Counted from the stretch's first letter, positions 10,290 through 21,800 are shown. The stretch: DNA of 32,664 bases from Fragilaria crotonensis (GCA_022925895.1 JAKSYS010000694.1:1-32664), one strand, 5' to 3'. The notes: generated by a model from the letters alone, not told the origin. Translations and numbers: made by a program.

Positions 10290-10644
10290 AACCATCCTGG
10301 ATGGGTCGAGTTTCCGACGAGACGTCGTTGTGTTCCTTCACCCGTTGTGAGTCACGGCGGTCTCCATTGCTCAGACTCAAAGTCACTTCATCATTCTCAC
10401 AAAGGAATGGCCGATTCACCAGCTCTTGAAGATGAGCCTGATACTGAATATTGCTAATCCAAGGTGATCCAAAAATTGCTGGCATGCTGTCGAATAAAAG
10501 GCCGTTGACAGCAAGTGCTGCGTTTGCAGGACTCGAGGTCATTAGAAGGAGATTAAACAATGCCGAATAGATTCTCCGCCTCCCAACAGTCGCAAATGTC
10601 GAATAGTATCTGTGCCGATTCATCTCTGTCGATAATGTGCACAT
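9342..10644 (-). CDS. PA-TM-RING (RING-H2) E3 ubiquitin ligase
   Basis: Two exons, complement(9342..10018, 10095..10644), with a 76-bp intron (donor GTAAGT at 10094, acceptor TTGTATTAG ending at 10019) that keeps the frame in phase 1. The product is 408 residues. PA-TM-RING ligases (GRAIL/RNF13 type) sit in endomembranes with a lumenal protease-associated domain and a cytosolic RING that ubiquitinates membrane or sorting substrates. Seen here: a signal-peptide-like N-terminus (about residues 22-42, ending SSPANA), a PA-like segment (115-183, with VALLVSRGACSFEEKAREA), a transmembrane helix (225-248), and a RING-H2 with C291, C294, C309, H311, H314, C317, C329 and C332. An acidic, Gly-rich tail follows. 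ATG at codon 8 is an alternative start. This is the intact member of a duplicated pair; its 3' end abuts the ZNF622 fragment. Confidence 0.88.
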
Positions 10645-11599
10645 GCAAGTGACTTATGCAGGAGTGTTGGGTTGCTGGTTTGTTTCGCAATGAGATTATT
10701 CAGCAGTTCGGTGTTCGGGTGTTCTGTGATCGGACTCTGTTCCCTACGGGTAGTCCCATGTCCCATGTAGTACAAGTACTGTAATCTGTACTACAAAGTA
10801 GAGTATGCATACAAAGTACAAGGTACTGGTATGATAGACTTGTCCTTCGATAGCGACCTGATGGAGTCTGCCGATTGCTGATGCCTCCCCTGTGAATATA
10901 GTCTGTGTACTGTACATGGACTTGTACTAGCAAATACTGGAGTACTCCATACTTGTACTCGAGTACTAGGAGTGTACCCTGTCCTTAAGTCGTACCACGT
11001 ACTGGTAGTTGGGTTCCTGCATGTTCCTATGACATATACTGCAGACTGCAGACTGCATACGGATACGTCATGTTGTCATGTGCATGTATGCATATGCATT
11101 ATGCATACCAGGGATTGGAAAAATAATACTGTCCCACGTTGAATCTGGTATTACAGTCCTCCGGTAGGTAGAATGGTATTGTGCTGTTGCACTGGGAGGT
11201 ATTTTGGTATTGAAAATCCTTCAGTCCGGTATAAGTATAACTTCTCTTCATTTTTGGAAGCGCAGTACTGTTCCATTGGTTTCGTCGGTACACTACAGTA
11301 ACAGTAAAATGCAGTACTACAGTACAGAAATGAACCGTATACACACTGATGCAGGACAGAACATTTATAGAAATTCAGGCTGGTATTCCCGAACACCGGA
11401 ATTCAAAATACTACCGACTAAACTCAGTAGAAAATAACCCCTGGTTACTGGTTGGTATATTGCAACTCGCAGGTAACCAGTTATTGGGCATTTTAAATAT
11501 CACAGTAGTGGTACAGTATAATACCCGGTATTTGGTTACCGGTACCGGTGGTTAGTGCATACCGGTAGTCAGTCGACAGTCACGGTACTGTGAACTGTG

Positions 11600-11658
11600 A
11601 GTCCCCAGTCCCCAGTCCCCAGTCCCCAGTCCCCAGTCCCCAGTCCCCAGTCCCCAGT
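11600..11658. repeat. 7-bp minisatellite AGTCCCC
   Basis: The unit AGTCCCC is repeated about 8.4 times without interruption. It lies in non-coding DNA. Copy number is likely to vary between strains, as is usual for perfect short tandem arrays. Confidence 0.95.
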
Positions 11659-12167
11659 CTCAGTCCTCCCTTCTTCGAGCGATTCGGGGCAATTACACAA
11701 AAAAAGGTCGGACCGATGCTAAAAGATTCATCGCCCATTTTCGGGCTGTATTTTTTTACATAGATAAATGACATATGTCATACTCCGAGCACCATACTGC
11801 CCGTATTATGATGCTGCTATGTAGAGTAGCAGAGTACTCGATGCACCCGGTACTGCCGTTTGAGTACTCGGAGTACCAGTCTACCAGTGCGCCCTCGTGA
11901 CATATGCAAGGAGCCACGTCCATTGATTAGATAGAAATACCTGTAGAATTCAACGGCAAAATGGATCATGGAGCGTGGCGTCATACGAGGAGGGTGCGAG
12001 TCTGGTATGTCATACCAGGTACCAGGTATAATACTGTCTGGGGAGATGAAGGCAGGGCATAACTACGAAAGTCACGATCGAGAGCGAACTCGACAGCGAA
12101 GTATTTATTGTCTACTTACCTTTTTTTCATAGGAATCTAGTACTAGTACAGTAGTATACACACTCTG

Positions 12168-12216
12168 AACCTGAAACCTGAAACTGAAACCTGAAACCTG
12201 AAGCCTGAAACCTGTA
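12168..12216. repeat. 7-bp minisatellite CTGAAAC in a gene leader
   Basis: About seven CTGAAAC-like units with one base-deleted and one substituted unit. The array ends about 20 bp before the ATG at 12237, so it probably lies in the promoter or 5' leader of that gene. Confidence 0.9.
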
Positions 12217-12236
12217 ACCAGAGAAGGTGAACAACA

Positions 12237-13301
12237 ATGTGCTCTCTCATGAGCTCCCCAATGAATATACAGGCAGAGCCTGAGGTAGTCTTACCCACGA
12301 GCAACGACGTCATCATGGGACAACTTTGGTTGCAACAGAGCAAGTGCTTCAATTTTCAATACGTTATTGTTCGAAACGCCGGAGCGTTCCTGGCATCGCA
12401 GGTAGCAAATAATTCAGGGGAGGTTGTTGCCACTGTTGCAGTGCAGCTTGGGCTTCTTGGAGTTCGATTTATTTTATTTGACTTTTCTCTTCAACGATAC
12501 ATTCGTATCAGGGATGATGTCCTTATTGCTGCAGAGATAAGCGCGGCATTTGTGCAATACTTTTCTTTCCCGAGCACCTTTTGTCCCCCGTCGGCTGGAT
12601 TCGCTGGTGCCTATGAGAATATGATTGGACAATCGCTTGCAGCAACGAGTCTTCGCACTACTGATAGTCTGGGGGCTGCTGCGACACTTGAACACGGTGT
12701 AGTGGATTTGACAGAGGAGGACGAGGAAGAAGTGAAACCTCCGCCATTCCCCACCGACCGGAACAACGTGATTCAGTACAAGTACCCATCTAATGAATTA
12801 CAGGTGAAAAAATTGTCTGAGCAAGGAAGTCATCGTTTGCCTTCCGCTTCAAATCCGAGAGATGATGAACATGGTTGTACTTCCAGGTTAAGCGAAGACA
12901 TTGATACAGCTAGTAGTCAGCAGGCAAAGCATACAGTGGATATGCGACAATCGACTGGAGAGCAAACGGGCCAGAGATTAGACCCTGCTTTGTCACCGAA
13001 CGCTCACGCGCAAGATCCGGAAAATGAAGCTGAATCGCAAGGACGACCTGATTCACTCGAACTCAGTGGCGAAGGTTCATCTCCTTTTCCAGCATCGCAC
13101 GCAATCACGTACTCTTCATCCTTCTATCCGATGGATATGTCAGATCTTCCCCATAAGGCAGCCGGCGACATGACTGGATGGCAATTCTTTCCCATGCAAT
13201 TGACGCAAGACTTGAAGGATGTACCACTTCTGAATGAATGGAAGGTAGTGGTGGTCCCGATGGGTACAACGCCAGGAGAGCCGTTCACCATGTCTCCGTA
13301 A
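12237..13301 (+). CDS. Protein with a divergent DUF6824-like N-terminal domain
   Basis: Single-exon gene, 354 residues. Residues about 20-110 match the pattern I know from DUF6824, a domain abundant in diatoms whose consensus begins NDVLLGRGG, continues GNxxFR and ends in a GRFL motif. Here I see SNDVIMGQ, then FNFQYVIV, VATVAVQLGLLGVRFILFD and a RIRDDVLIAAEISAAFVQ helix, in that order and spacing. The GRGG and GN hallmarks are missing, so the match is divergent and uncertain. Residues 150-330 are hydrophilic and low in complexity: VVDLTEEDEEE near 160 resembles a SUMO-interacting motif, and the rest is Ser/Gln-rich. The last 35 residues are hydrophobic-rich (WKVVVVPMG). The role is unknown; DUF6824 proteins are often assumed to be nuclear. 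No neighbour suggests a function. Confidence 0.6.
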   Translation: MCSLMSSPMNIQAEPEVVLPTSNDVIMGQLWLQQSKCFNFQYVIVRNAGAFLASQVANNSGEVVATVAVQLGLLGVRFILFDFSLQRYIRIRDDVLIAAEISAAFVQYFSFPSTFCPPSAGFAGAYENMIGQSLAATSLRTTDSLGAAATLEHGVVDLTEEDEEEVKPPPFPTDRNNVIQYKYPSNELQVKKLSEQGSHRLPSASNPRDDEHGCTSRLSEDIDTASSQQAKHTVDMRQSTGEQTGQRLDPALSPNAHAQDPENEAESQGRPDSLELSGEGSSPFPASHAITYSSSFYPMDMSDLPHKAAGDMTGWQFFPMQLTQDLKDVPLLNEWKVVVVPMGTTPGEPFTMSP

Positions 13302-14534
13302 TGCCCCCGTTGCATGCAGTTGATTCTCAAGAGCTCATCACATTCTCCGCCCTTGCTTTATACTTGGACTACTCCCAGTACTCTACAGTTTTTGACGTCC
13401 GTAAGGGAAGATGAAAGGGGAAATTTTTCATAGCCCTAAATTGGTATTCTGTGGTTTGAATTGTGCTTAATGAATTTATGAATACGTTATTTGACAACGT
13501 CTTATGGTCCATTCTCTTACTTGGTTCAGCATTCACAGCATATATAATATGATACAAAGCTTGCTATCCGCCAGTCTAAGGGTTTGTGTGAATTGTGTAC
13601 TGGAATACTATGCAGTAGCTAAACAGCAAAAAAAATCCGAACTTGGCCCAAGTTTCCAACGGAATCTCACTTCAAAAACAGAAACTGATGCCTAATTTGT
13701 AACCTAACTTGGATTTCCAAGTTAGTAAGACTCAACTTCGATGGACTTGGACATCCAAGTTGACCACATTTATTAGCCAAATTTGGTAACCCAAGTTTCC
13801 CATGTGCTCCATTTGTGTGTGTGTGTCTTTATACTTCCATCAAGGGCATTCATGGACTTTGTGTGCCATCGCAATGATGAGCAGAGACCCGATAACAGCA
13901 GAGGTGCTCAGCATCAGCCACCTGATGATGGGGGCATTCATGCTGATGGTATTGTTGGTGGTGTTGAGTGAACAGGAGGAATTCAATGCAGTCAGAATTT
14001 GTAATGACACATACCAGCAGTAATACAAAAAGTAGTACATGTCAATCATTCTGGTAATGATTAGACAACATTGTACTAGTATGTGTTGTCAGTTTGTCTC
14101 AAGCAGAACAATGAATCTCTTTTTCCCGCTTGAACAGGAACTGTGGTCGACCCTTTTGAAGTATGCACTCCTCCCACCCAAGAACTCTGATCTTCTTGAA
14201 AAAGAAGTCCGGCGGTGAGCAACTGGCTGCTTCGGAAACAGGTCGGCACCATGGCCAAGTAACTGGACACATAGTCAAGTGCTTGAGTGGCTTGAAGAAC
14301 ATCTTTGTCCCAGCTGCACATTCCTGTCAGTGGCAGCAGTCATGATGTAGGTAAAAAAATAATAGCATACCTATAGTCATGTACGCATGACAAAAACCTC
14401 TGTCTGGACTGCTACTTCTTCTTCAAAAGAAAACTTGGGAGTTTCCTACTTGGATACAAAGTTTCAAATTTGCTGGTGTATGCATGCCACTTCTAGTAGC
14501 TAGTCCCTGATGAAATCTAGCCTTCTACTTCTTT
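13302..14534. other. Non-coding DNA with ACTTGG/CCAAGT palindromes
   Basis: No gene is supported. Between 13638 and 13797 there are several palindromes made from ACTTGG and CCAAGT: AACTTGGCCCAAGTT near 13639, TAACTTGGATTTCCAAGTTA at 13706-13725, and ACTTGGACATCCAAGT near 13744-13759. A related motif (AACTTGGGAGTTTCC) recurs near 14432, so the stretch may be a decayed mobile element about 0.8 kb long. Short open frames on both strands here show no recognisable domain. Confidence 0.5.
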
Positions 14535-15100
14535 TGCAGTGACTGTCATTGCAAAGGTTGCACGCTTGGTATCGCCTGTAGACTTCTGTACGTAGACAGT
14601 GCAATGCCCAACAATGTCGAGTGTTTTCCTTGCATAGTTGTATGTAAAAGGAACAGGAGTCTGGTCCATATAAAGAATGTAATCCTGGTGTCGTGTTGGT
14701 TCCGAAACCTTTGGACGCATGACATTCACAATAAAATCCATTGCATCTGCAGCAACTTCCTGGGGCGAGCGCTGCGAGTCGCTAGTCCCAAGGCAAAAGA
14801 CAAGACCCTGTGCGCTAACAAACCTGCGGGCTGAGTGGTATTGGGCCATTCTGGTTTTATTCTTGAAATCTCTGGAAATCTGAGCTGCCTTCACCGCCAT
14901 CATTGGTATTGTAACTCCCATTCCTTTTTCTCTTAATTTGAAGATAAAGGCCAACAAATCTTCTGTATGTTCGGCCAAGCAATGCATGCGACCTGAATGC
15001 GTACTCTTTGCTCTAATATTGCGTTTCTTCTGCTCCATCATTGTGTCAGCCTGTTTAGAAGATGCATTGTAGGATGTATGTTGACAGATCTGCACGCTTT
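14535..15100 (-). pseudogene. Truncated inverted copy of the pogo-like transposase
   Basis: Reverse complement of 15801-16366, 566 bp in each copy with no gaps and one difference that I found (Asp versus Glu codon in GTSDSQRS/GTSESQRS). It covers the middle of the transposase: end of the DNA-binding region, the linker, and the first catalytic Asp (YMDQTPVPF). It lacks the start, the second and third catalytic acids and any stop at the natural end, so it cannot make an active enzyme. Its edges do not coincide with transposon ends: beyond 15100 and before 14535 the sequences of the two copies are unrelated. Confidence 0.85.
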
Positions 15101-16366
15101 AGGACCCCTTAAGGCCTAAGATAATAACAGAGACAAACGGTTACCGTCGACCCCAGAAGGATCTCCAGAAAGGTCCGGTAATCTCCGGCAATGCATTAAC
15201 TGCGTGCAAAAGCTACGAGAAGAAATCTGAGATGAGAGAATAACCGCACTTTACGGAATTCACCAATCGTCATACATGTACATCATGGTATCATGGATCA
15301 TGCATCATGGAAATCATGAAGAAGAGGTACTTGTAGTCGGTGATACTCGGGGCGTAGCCGGCCTTACTATTCACACTCCTACTACCGGTAGTAGCTACCA
15401 CCAGTCGGTCTACCGTAGTACTACCGTAAATTGCGTAGTTTAAGCTTCGGGGAATGTCCAGTTTGGGTCATCCAAAAAGCTTATTCACCGCAAAATGACT
15501 TTTTTCCGATGTACGAAAACAGGATTCCTTTTCCCATGACGTACGTGGCTTGTAGTACATAACGATGATGGCGCGGAATCACTTGATTCTTGTTGCTTCT
15601 CCATATTGATTAGTATCTTGCTCCTTGTTACAATGAGTTCCTCTCCAGATGACAGCAGCAGCGGCAATGATGATGGAGTTCCATCATTATATGTTCCGCC
15701 CTCATCAGTGAAGACAAGAAGGAGGTTCTCAATCCAACAGAAGATGGGAATCATTCGCACAGTGGCACGTCTCGTGGAGCAGGAAGGCATGACGCGTTGC
15801 AAAGCGTGCAGATCTGTCAACATACATCCTACAATGCATCTTCTAAACAGGCTGACACAATGATGGAGCAGAAGAAACGCAATATTAGAGCAAAGAGTAC
15901 GCATTCAGGTCGCATGCATTGCTTGGCCGAACATACAGAAGATTTGTTGGCCTTTATCTTCAAATTAAGAGAAAAAGGAATGGGAGTTACAATACCAATG
16001 ATGGCGGTGAAGGCAGCTCAGATTTCCAGAGATTTCAAGAATAAAACCAGAATGGCCCAATACCACTCAGCCCGCAGGTTTGTTAGCGCACAGGGTCTTG
16101 TCTTTTGCCTTGGGACTAGCGAATCGCAGCGCTCGCCCCAGGAAGTTGCTGCAGATGCAATGGATTTTATTGTGAATGTCATGCGTCCAAAGGTTTCGGA
16201 ACCAACACGACACCAGGATTACATTCTTTATATGGACCAGACTCCTGTTCCTTTTACATACAACTATGCAAGGAAAACACTCGACATTGTTGGGCATTGC
16301 ACTGTCTACGTACAGAAGTCTACAGGCGATACCAAGCGTGCAACCTTTGCAATGACAGTCACTGCA
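14535..16366. repeat. 566-bp near-perfect inverted repeat with 700-bp loop
   Basis: Arms 14535-15100 and 15801-16366 are reverse complements of each other. The 700-bp loop (15101-15800) holds unrelated sequence plus the first part of the right-hand transposase. In the loop, the perfect palindrome CTACTACCGGTAGTAG lies at 15379-15394. A transcript crossing both arms would fold into a very long double-stranded RNA. The near-identity shows a recent origin or ongoing gene conversion between arms. Confidence 0.9.
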
Positions 16367-16979
16367 TCCGGAAAGGTTTTGAAACCAGTGATTATTTTTA
16401 AGGGTGCCCGAAACGGTTGAATTGTGACGCAAGAGTTTCCAAATTATGAGGAAGAGCGACATGGTGTAGTACCTATACCAAGGCGCTGCTTGGATGGATG
16501 AAGAGGCAATGTTGGTGTGAGTTGACTGGGTGCTGCAGCCACACGTTGAAACAGCACCACCTGGAGTCATGCCTGTTTTATTTTTAGACGCGTACCGATG
16601 CCATATGATGGCATCGGTTGTGACCAGAATCCAAAATTTGGGTGTTGAGGTTCACCACATCCCGGGCGGATGCACATCGTTGTGTCAACCTGTTGACATT
16701 GGTGTGAACAAGCCCTTCAAGAACAGGCTTCACAGTGAGTGGGAAAAGTGGATGATTCTTGAAGGTCTGGAGCATGGTACAACCTCTCCACCAACAAGAG
16801 CGGACATTATTCGATGGTGTCGGTTTGCAATGAATGATCTTCCGGAACAGATCATGGTAAAAAATGTATGGAGGCATGCGGAATACTCATCGTTTCCGCC
16901 ACCCCCGGCAGCTGACAATGATCATGATAATCAATTCGACGATGACAACGACGACAAAAACGTATTCGACGCACAGTGA
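15633..16979 (+). pseudogene. pogo-like (DDE_1) transposase, disrupted
   Basis: Three reading-frame pieces line up as one transposase of the Tc1/mariner-pogo superfamily, which cuts and pastes DNA transposons. The first piece (from 15633) has a basic helix-turn-helix region (RRRFSIQQKMGIIRTVARL). The second runs to a stop at 16418-16420 and contains the first catalytic Asp in YMDQTPVPF, followed by LDIVGHCTVYV and VLKPVIIFKGARNG. The third (to 16979) has LFLDAYRCH with the second Asp and GGCTSLCQPVDIGVNKPFKN with the third, giving a DDD triad. Net frameshifts fall near 15840-15850 and 16480, and stop codons near 16418 and 16516. The element is therefore inactive. The C-terminus is Asp-rich. 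Terminal inverted repeats were not found. The following 16980-17445 has no supported gene. Confidence 0.8.
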
Positions 16980-17445
16980 AGAGAACAGTGACAACAAATC
17001 CAGCAGTAGCCATACGTTGTCCTCGTCGTCAGACAGTGATGACGAAGCTATGCCTCCGCTCCCCTCGACTCATGATTTTGTTGCGGCCCTTGAAAACAAT
17101 GCCCCCAATCAAGAAATCAGCAAAAGGACAGTCAGTCGACCACATTGAGTATTTAGTTGTAGTTGTACGAACCGAAATCACTACTTATTTTACGTTTATC
17201 ATCACTGCATTCGTAGTCACTGTCATTACTGTCATCACTAAAGGTTACGGGCACTTTTCTTACTCCATCCTTCATGTAACGTCATTCCAACTCTTCCACC
17301 TGCTTTTATTTCACCGGCACCAGTGAAATTAGATGTGGTTTTTTTGCCCTCTTCTTTGCCACCACCGTTGATGCAGTATGGGGGGGAGCCACCACCTTCT
17401 GCTTTATGTTTCTACCCGTTGGACTATTCGGCGGGACAGAAGCAG

Positions 17446-17703
17446 TTAATCCTGGGGATGACGTTTTGTCGATATTGACCTCTTGTCCAGGTCAAGAACA
17501 CGAGTGCTACGCATCGAAGGCGTCAGATCTTGACTTTTCTTTTTTGCTGCAACTTTCTTGGTACTAGTAGGAGGGGTGATGCACTCTTGTGACCTAGCAG
17601 CTCGAGCATGCTCGGTTCTAGTTTGTTTTGCCGCCGGGGGACGAGTTGGCGCTGATGTTGATGTTGATGTTGATGTTGATGTTGATGTTGATGTTGATGT
17701 TGA

Positions 17704-17778
<75 letters not shown>

Positions 17779-18369
17779 CGCTGTTGCTGTCGCTGTCGCT
17801 GTCGCTGTCATTGCACAATCATCATACCTCACAAATCCTCCTTCAAGTGCAACGGTAGTAGTATGATCCTCATCATCAACATAGTCGTCGTCATCATCAT
17901 TGCATTCTCTTTCAATCTTAGACAAGAAGGCACAAGTGGTCTTGTTTGCTTTCTCCGCCCTTCTTGCTGGTAATTCTGTAATGAGTGTAGCAAGACAACA
18001 ACCCTTGTTGTGATGGAATTTCTTTCGTTTGTTCAAACTTTTGCTCGTGGGAGAGTAGACCTCTGTCACCTGTGCCAGAACACCATCAAATGATAAAGCG
18101 TGAGGCACAAAATGGCGAGTAAAAAAACCAACACAACACTGGTCAATGCCATCAGTAAGGTGAAACGCAGCAATTGCAGTTTCTTCCTGTCCAATATTGT
18201 TCCTGATCTGCATTTTCCTCAGCCTTACAACAACATCCTCTTCAATCACTGATCCACAAACATCGTGTTGGTAGCATGATCTACTGTTAGTGCCGGACTC
18301 AATTCCAACAATTTCCACAGTGATTCCAGAAGGGTGGTGGCTGCCAGCAGTGTCCATGATACATAACAT
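17446..18369 (-). CDS. Unknown protein with (Thr-Ala)n/(Thr-Ser)n repeat, probably mobile-element-derived
   Basis: An intact 307-codon frame on the minus strand between two transposase pseudogenes. The N-terminal 120 residues are a folded-looking domain (EEDVVVRLRKMQI, QEETAIAAFHLTDG, CVGFFTRH) whose pattern of charged beta strands resembles a HIRAN-type domain, a weak suggestion only. An Asp-rich stretch follows, then about 27 Thr-Ala/Thr-Ser pairs encoded by a hexanucleotide array, and a Lys/Arg/Ser-rich tail. Despite the decay of both neighbours, the frame has no stop, and the array length is a multiple of three. It could be an accessory ORF of one of the flanking elements or a host gene. 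No intron or promoter is evident. The adjacent 18370-18899 holds nothing I can support. Confidence 0.5.
17654..17812. repeat. Compound hexanucleotide microsatellite (GATGTT)n(GCTGTT)n
   Basis: About nine GATGTT units (17654-17706) pass directly into about 17 GCTGTT/GCTGTC units. The unit is six bases, so in the minus-strand gene it encodes alternating Thr-Ser (ACATC) and Thr-Ala (ACAGC). The opposite strand is also open, and all three minus-strand frames stay open across it. Confidence 0.9.
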
Positions 18370-18899
18370 ATATGCATCAAGTTTTGAGGGATGCGAGTAC
18401 GTTGTTTGGCTGAAGCTTAATCACCACAACTTCATAGTTTTGCGATGCACAAGAGATTCCCTCAGAATTCCGTCGAAAAAGCTTGAACACCGCTCTAGAG
18501 CTATGGCTGGGTGCAAAAGCGGAAAAAATGTAGTAGAAATACGTAGATCTGGTACAAAACGTCAGCAAAACCTCAACCTTGTGAATGAACCCATGGAACA
18601 TAAAAAAAATGGCGCGCTGCTTTTCGTGCTTTGGTGATCCGACAATGATGGTCCATATCTCGACGGGAACATTGCAGCTCAAAGTAGTAGGACCGGTTAT
18701 AGCTCATTAATTAGCAGTATGAGCGAGATGTTGCCTTACTACATCGGGCGGCAAGGCACAGTAGTCATTTTATTCTCGCTTCATTTCAATCTGCCATCTG
18801 CGAAACCTCCCTCCACAATAAATGGTTGCACGTTGACGTTTTGCATGAATATATGCATCAACGATACTGCTCAATGGCCTTCATTTTAGCATAGCCACA

Positions 18900-21800
18900 A
18901 TGACCAGATGTATCAACAAAGCTTGTCAAGGCAGCTCGTACATTGCTAACTACGCGGAGCTTCCCAACGGTACGAAGCTCGACATGTATATACAGCATCA
19001 ACGATGTAATGGGGAGACAAAAAAGTCCTATTACTATTACATTACTAAGAACGGAACAGCAAAACCAACCCTTCCTTCAGCGCGTAATGCAGCAGCCTGG
19101 GAAGCAGATGTTGTTGCTGTCAATAGGCTTCTCCCTCCAGCGACCCGTCAACGGCCCGAACTTGTCAACGTCGTACTCAGCACCAACAACGACACCAATA
19201 AAAAACGACGACCACCACCACCACCATCCTCGTCTCCGGACGAGGATGCAGCAGAAATAAAGAGGTCAAGACGACACGGTAGATTGTTGAATGGGGGAGC
19301 TCCATAGCGCCATCGTGTGATGACGCTACTTCATCGCCCGACGATGATGCCATTTTGGCATCGTCGTCTGAGGTGACATCTTGAAGCAGCCATAGATATC
19401 ACTGAAGAACACACGGCGGCAGTAGGTAGCCAAGATGACATCCACAGTAACAATGTTTCTTCATTGGCTTCCTCGCATCGTCATTCTGAAACGTATTGGG
19501 ACTCTCCTGAAGCCAAAAAGCTGTTCCGACCGCTAGATTCTGAGCCCACTGTCATTGCTGCCATCGATAACCAAATCGAAACCCTTCGACACGTCAACAA
19601 GAGTGCAAATGCTTGCGTCGACATCATCGCTGGAAATCTCGAGGACGAACTAAACGAAGACGATATCACACAACATCAAAATGGGTCATTCAACAGAAAG
19701 CACAATATCTTGCTTATCCCTGCAACTTGCGAAGGACGAGATGAACGCGTGGACATGGGAAAAATGCTGTGAGCATGCAGTCTGTCAACTAGAAAGGCAA
19801 GGCGTGACATACGCTACTCACCATGAAACTGTTTGCAAATGGTACCGAAGCTTCCGCAAGACACGTTGCTTTCTCATTCCGCAAACCAAGAAAAACCTTC
19901 CGCCATTTCTCCAAGATAATCCAGACATCTGTACCAATATAAAGGAATATGCTCAGGAGAACCTTGACACACTCAGCATCAAGATGCTCAGTGAATACAT
20001 CCACGACAAAGTCTTACCAAACCTAATCATGGACATTTTGAACGAGACAGAGAAAAGTGTGAGGCAATGATGGCAACCAAGAAGGACGAATACAACAACC
20101 ACCTTCGGCTTGTTCTCAAGCAATATGGGCTTACCTGCGTGAGCCCTGCAACAGTCTACCGCTGGATGATCCGCCTTGGCTTCCGGTATCAGCCAACTCG
20201 CAAAGGTATTACGTCGATGGCCACGAACGACCGGCCACAATACAATATAGATGGGATTTCTGTCGGCGCTATTTTTCATATGAAAGAAGGATGCATCGCT
20301 GGGTGCAAGTAACCGAAACTGTGGCAAAGCAACTTGAGAACGAGGATATGATTGCAAAAGGAAGCGGTTACTCTTACCTTACTAATGACTCGACTCCAAT
20401 GCGAGAATACCATGTCGACAGCTTTGACCCCAAAAAGAGCAAAGAGTTCTTAGAACAAACTGTGACAACCGAATTTGGTGGCAACCTCTCTGTCCGCATT
20501 CAACCATCTTCCAAGCCATTGATAAGTTTTGGGCACGACGAATGCATATTCAAACAGTTTCCAACGCCCACGAAACAGTGGTACGGTCCCAACAAAGAAA
20601 CGTTCATTCGCCCGAAAGATGATGGACATGGGATAATGATCTCTGCTTTTCAATCGAGGGAATTTGGATTTGGCCTTGATGTGACGGAGGCAGACCTGAA
20701 AGAAGTGAACAGACGACGAAGGGGTTAGATATCGTGACACACAAGCTGCACTCGAAACGAGGAAAAGCGAATACAAGTCTCCACTTACAACTTCTCCGTT
20801 CGTTCGGGAGTTTGAGTACGGACAAAACGCAGATGGCTACTGGACATACCAGCACATGGTGCTGCAGCTTGAGGACTGCGTGGACGTTCTCAATGTTAAG
20901 TATCCTCAAGAATATGACTTTCTCTTTCTATTCGACCACTCTTGTGGTCACGATCGACAACGAGAGGACGGATTAAATGTGGAGAAGATGTCAAAAACCT
21001 ACGGAGGACGAGCGCAGCGGAAGATGCGTGAGACAATGATCAAACAAAGTCAAGGATACCTCGGCCCGCACTCACCTAAGCTTCAAGTCGGAGACACGCA
21101 ATCGATGGTCTTCAATGCAATGGACTCAGGTCCTTTCTGGATGACAGCAGTGCAGCGGGAGGAAACTCGTCATGACCGAATTCTGGACGAGCCTACAACG
21201 CGAGTTCACAAAGGACGAGCTAGTTCGAGCGCTGAAGGAACGAGGAGTTAGCGCAAAGGCAGGAAACCAGCAGTACAAAAAATTGCACAAGAGCATGGCT
21301 TACCAATAAAGGAGACGAAGCCAAAAGTTGTCGAGGATGGGAGGCTAAACCAAAGGGCCTCCTACAGGTTCTTTGGGAACGCGGGATTGTTGATGAGTCA
21401 AGGCTTTCAGACTATACAATCAACGGAAGGCAAAACGGGTATGGTATAGTCGACAAAACCTTCGCCTTGAAGTCATTGATGGCCAACTGCCTCGACTTTG
21501 AGGAGGAAGAGACACTTCTTCAATCAATGGGAAGAGAAATGGGGGTTCTTGTGGATCGGACGCCGAAATGCCACTGCGAGATGGCGGGGGAGGGGATTGA
21601 GTACTCGTGGGGATGCGCCAAAAACAGTTTCCGTCGTGTGCCCTTGAATCGGAGACGTGGGAAGGACAACTTTCGAAACGTCGTCAGAATGTGCCTGTCA
21701 AGAGAAAAGGTGTTAGTGACAGAGCGAATCCGATTATTCTCAAGACGAGCAAGGTCTTACATCTGCGCATATTATATGATTTGGTGCAATCGACAGGAGA

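Larger units (their letters stand above)
10645..12236. other. Repeat-rich intergenic region
   Basis: About 1.6 kb with no supported gene. It is saturated with short palindromic words built from GTACT/AGTAC, for example TGGAGTACTCCA at 10938-10949, GTACTCGAGTAC at 10955-10966 and GTACTCGGAGTAC at 11864-11876. There are also TACCGGTA-like runs near 11515-11570 and two 7-bp minisatellites listed separately. It supplies the upstream regions of both the RING gene (leftward) and the gene at 12237 (rightward). Confidence 0.6.

Noticed and set aside
17558-17866. Plus-strand frame rich in Val-Ala/Val-Asp repeats opposite the 17446-18369 gene
   Set aside because: It is open only because of the hexanucleotide repeat; no folded sequence lies outside the repeat.
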